Shown here: positions 6,098-7,868 of the stretch, piece by piece | Layout of the letters: every line of letters starts with the position of its first letter | Numbering within the stretch: the stretch's first letter is position 1 | NCBI GenBank assembly: GCA_046260215.1 | Contig: JBHEPQ010000064.1 | Location: forward strand, 1-7,868 | Source of the DNA: Chromatocurvus sp046260215 | GTDB lineage: Bacteria; Pseudomonadota; Gammaproteobacteria; Pseudomonadales; Halieaceae | Direction: 5' to 3' | Length of the DNA: 7,868 nt | Translations under genes and position numbers: made by a program | Notes under the pieces: generated by a model | The model's database searches: none | The model's input: the letters and a program-made list of their open reading frames with translations, nothing else | What the model was told of the DNA's origin: nothing

Positions 6098-7297
6098 ATG
6101 CTCAACAAACTAAAGCATTCCCTGTACTTCGCCCTGGTGCGCGTATTGACGCGTTTTGCGCCACCCCTGTCCTATGTGGTGTTTGCCGGGGCCGGCAGTG
6201 CGAGCCAGCTTTGCGCGCACATTGCGCGCAGCGGCGCGCGCCGCGTTCTGGTCGTCACCGACAGGCCCCTGCGCGAACTGGGCGTTGCCGACGGCGCCGT
6301 GCAGGGCCTGGTTGAGGCGGGCGTCGAGGTGTCGTGGTATGACGGCGTTCAGCCCGATCCGACATTTGCCCAGGTCGCCGAGGGCATCGCGACATTGCGC
6401 GCCTGCGGGGCCGATACGGTGCTTGCCGTCGGCGGCGGCTCCTCTATCGACGCCGCAAAAGTGATCGCCGCCGGTGGAGGCAGCGACGAAGATCCGCGCA
6501 ACTGGATCGGTCTCGGCAAGGTAAAGCACGAGGTCCTGCCCCTGTACGCAATACCCACGACCGCGGGTACCGGTTCCGAGGCCACCATGGGGGCCGTGAT
6601 CTCCGATAGCGACAGCCATGAAAAAGGCGTGATTTCCGGGGCGGGACTGCTGCCGGCCGCCGCCGCGCTGGACAGCGACCTCATGCTCGGTCTGCCGCCG
6701 GCAATCACGGCGGCAACCGGCATTGATGCACTGACCCATGCCGTGGAGGCCTATATATCCATCTGGAACCGGGGCACCCGGACCGAGTGTTCCCGCCGCG
6801 CCGTGAAGCTGGTGTTCGATAACCTGCGCACCGCTTACAGCGACGGTCAGAACCGCGACGCGCGGGATGGCATGTGCATGGCGGCGTATTATGCGGGCAT
6901 GGCGATCAACCAGGTCAACGTCGGCAATGTGCACGCCATCGCCCACCAGTTGGGTGGCAAATACGGCATACCCCACGGCTACGCCAACGCTTTGGTATTG
7001 CCGCACGTGCTGGAATACTGCCATGAGGAATCCGCTACGCGCCTGGCCGAGCTGGCGCAGCTGATCGGTGTCACGGCCGAAGGCCAGACCGAGAAGGAGC
7101 AGGCGCTGGCGTTCATTGACGCGGTGCGGCAGCTGCGCTCGGATGTCGGCATTGCAGACACCTCAGAAAAGGTCAAGGCCGAGGACTTTGATTATCTGGT
7201 CGATCTCGCCGTCGCAGAGGGCAGTGGTTACCTGGTGCCGAAGCTGCTGGACCGTCACAACACGCGCGCGATTCTGGCGAAGATCGCGGCGCACTGA
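6098..7297 (+). CDS. Iron-containing alcohol dehydrogenase (type III, NAD(P)-dependent)
   Basis: Proposed 399 residues from the ATG at 6098. Motifs: GGGSSIDAAK (112-121, nucleotide binding), TTAGTGSE (154-161), GIDALTHAVEAY (208-219), HAIAHQLGG (279-287) and PHGYANALVLPHV (292-304). Metal ligands Asp210, His214, His279 and His293 match the D-x3-H ... H-x13-H pattern of FucO-type enzymes, so an Fe2+ site should form. The enzyme interconverts alcohols and aldehydes in the cytoplasm; the substrate cannot be told from sequence. Start choice: the ATG at 6098 has AAGG nine bases upstream and gives a normal family length. The ATG at 6065 (11 residues longer) has GGGG eight bases upstream and remains possible, while the frame open to 5924 overlaps the divergent gene and is not credible. 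The first 23 residues are basic and hydrophobic (KLKHSLYFALVRVLTRF), possibly an amphipathic membrane-contacting helix. It converges on the hydrolase gene downstream. Confidence 0.94.
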   Translation: MLNKLKHSLYFALVRVLTRFAPPLSYVVFAGAGSASQLCAHIARSGARRVLVVTDRPLRELGVADGAVQGLVEAGVEVSWYDGVQPDPTFAQVAEGIATLRACGADTVLAVGGGSSIDAAKVIAAGGGSDEDPRNWIGLGKVKHEVLPLYAIPTTAGTGSEATMGAVISDSDSHEKGVISGAGLLPAAAALDSDLMLGLPPAITAATGIDALTHAVEAYISIWNRGTRTECSRRAVKLVFDNLRTAYSDGQNRDARDGMCMAAYYAGMAINQVNVGNVHAIAHQLGGKYGIPHGYANALVLPHVLEYCHEESATRLAELAQLIGVTAEGQTEKEQALAFIDAVRQLRSDVGIADTSEKVKAEDFDYLVDLAVAEGSGYLVPKLLDRHNTRAILAKIAAH

Positions 7298-7338
7298 GGG
7301 CAAACGTACCCCGGTTTTCGTTGCCGTGACCACGCGTC

Positions 7339-7363
7339 GTGACGCACCGCAACAATACGTCAC
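7339..7363. repeat. Inverted repeat between convergent genes
   Basis: GTGACG (7339-7344) and CGTCAC (7358-7363) form a six-base stem with a 13-base loop in the 72-base gap between the Fe-ADH and hydrolase stop codons. A further CGTGAC at 7325-7330 repeats the left arm (CGTGAC at 7338-7343) with period 13, and CGTCAC recurs at 7379-7384 inside the hydrolase gene. No T run follows, so a terminator role is weak. Confidence 0.4.
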
Positions 7364-7369
7364 AACCCG

Positions 7370-7867
7370 TCAGTCGGCGTCACCCACGGTGTGCGGTATC
7401 TGCTCGTACCAGTAGATGCCCTCGGCATCACGGGTACGCCGCGCGCGGCGCCGGTAGAGCAGACAATTGAGGTGGGCGAGTGTCTCTCCGGTCGCCAGCC
7501 CCAGGGACTGACCATCGATCTCGCGCTTGAACAGCGCCGGGAAGCAGTCGACGGCACGTCGTGGCTGCTCAAGGAAGTCGTACAGCTTGTCGAGGTCGCG
7601 GTTGTGGCCCTCCAGCAGCTGGCTCAGACGCAGGTGCAGGCCGTAGAACGGCGCCTCGTGTGACGGCAGCACCAGCAGATCATCCGGCAGGGTTTCGCGA
7701 ATGCGCGCGCCCGACCGCAGCCAGTCCTTGAGGGGGTCGCCCTCGGGTTCCGTGGGAAACACCGAGACATTCGGCGAGATACGCGGCAGCACCTGGTCAC
7801 CGGCGATCAGCAGCTTCAGCTCCGGGCAGTACAGGCAGGCGTGCTCCGGCGAGTGGCCGCTGCCGAC
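7370..7867 (-). CDS. Metallo-beta-lactamase-fold hydrolase, C-terminal part (partial at right edge)
   Basis: The frame runs from the right edge to a TGA at 7370-7372; 165 residues are visible and the N-terminal half with HxHxDH lies outside. Near the edge GSGHSPEH and IAGDQVLPRISPN are seen, and further on LPSHEAPFYGLH. The His of GHS, the Asp of GDQ and the His of SHE are the expected second-half metal ligands of the fold. The last 90 or so residues (LEGHNRDLDKLYDFL to the stop) form the helical C-terminal extension common in LACTB2-type or thioesterase-like members. The family hydrolyses thioesters, phosphoesters or lactones using two metal ions; which one applies here cannot be said. A GTG at 7792 is an internal Val in GDQVLP, not a start. 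It is convergent with the Fe-ADH gene. Confidence 0.9.
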   Translation of the reverse strand, partial: VGSGHSPEHACLYCPELKLLIAGDQVLPRISPNVSVFPTEPEGDPLKDWLRSGARIRETLPDDLLVLPSHEAPFYGLHLRLSQLLEGHNRDLDKLYDFLEQPRRAVDCFPALFKREIDGQSLGLATGETLAHLNCLLYRRRARRTRDAEGIYWYEQIPHTVGDAD

Positions 7868-7868
7868 A

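Noticed and set aside
6110..7024. 304-codon open frame on - inside the Fe-ADH gene
   Set aside because: It mirrors the Fe-ADH, whose metal ligands and motifs are all intact; the antisense product shows no family features.

Overview
The window reads as a piece of a GC-rich proteobacterial chromosome. I infer a gammaproteobacterium, possibly a marine one of the Halieaceae/Cellvibrionales kind. The grounds are an AlgP-like Lys/Ala/Pro histone tail, a lipoprotein signal ending in Cys followed by six Gly, and the general gene content; lineage cannot be proved from this sequence. There are seven genes, two of them cut by the window edges. No gene-free stretch exceeds about 165 bases, and there are no RNA genes, insertion sequences, phage genes or CRISPR arrays.

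Layout. (a) 1-247, +: C-terminal end of a histone H1-like DNA-binding protein with SPKK-type repeats and an AT-hook-like tail, followed by an intrinsic terminator at 269-304. (b) 349-1458, -: periplasmic PQQ-dependent soluble aldose sugar dehydrogenase of the YliI type. (c) 1520-1957, +: small four-helix membrane protein of unknown function, divergent from (b) across a 61-base promoter region. (d) 1959-2016: short array of 15-base tandem repeats in the gap between convergent genes. (e) 2013-4916, -: large lipoprotein subtilisin-like protease with PKD-like and PPC-type domains ahead of the peptidase. (f) 4922-5932, -: zinc-free NAD(P)H:quinone oxidoreductase of the PIG3 type; its stop lies 5 bases before the proposed GTG start of the protease. 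(g) 6098-7297, +: iron-containing alcohol dehydrogenase, divergent from (f). (h) 7370-7867, -: C-terminal part of a metallo-beta-lactamase-fold hydrolase running off the right edge.

How the genes relate. Three are oxidoreductases: a PQQ sugar dehydrogenase, a quinone reductase/MDR enzyme and an Fe-ADH. The quinone reductase and the ADH form a divergent pair whose 165-base shared upstream region holds a 12-base direct repeat and a palindrome. The quinone reductase and the protease look co-transcribed, although their functions are not obviously linked. The sugar dehydrogenase and the membrane protein share a divergent promoter and could be functionally paired.

I see no clear novel defence or mobile system. 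The most notable items are the protease's domain order, its mis-extendable reading frame, the SPKK repeat tail, the intergenic 15-base array and the unknown membrane protein beside the PQQ enzyme.
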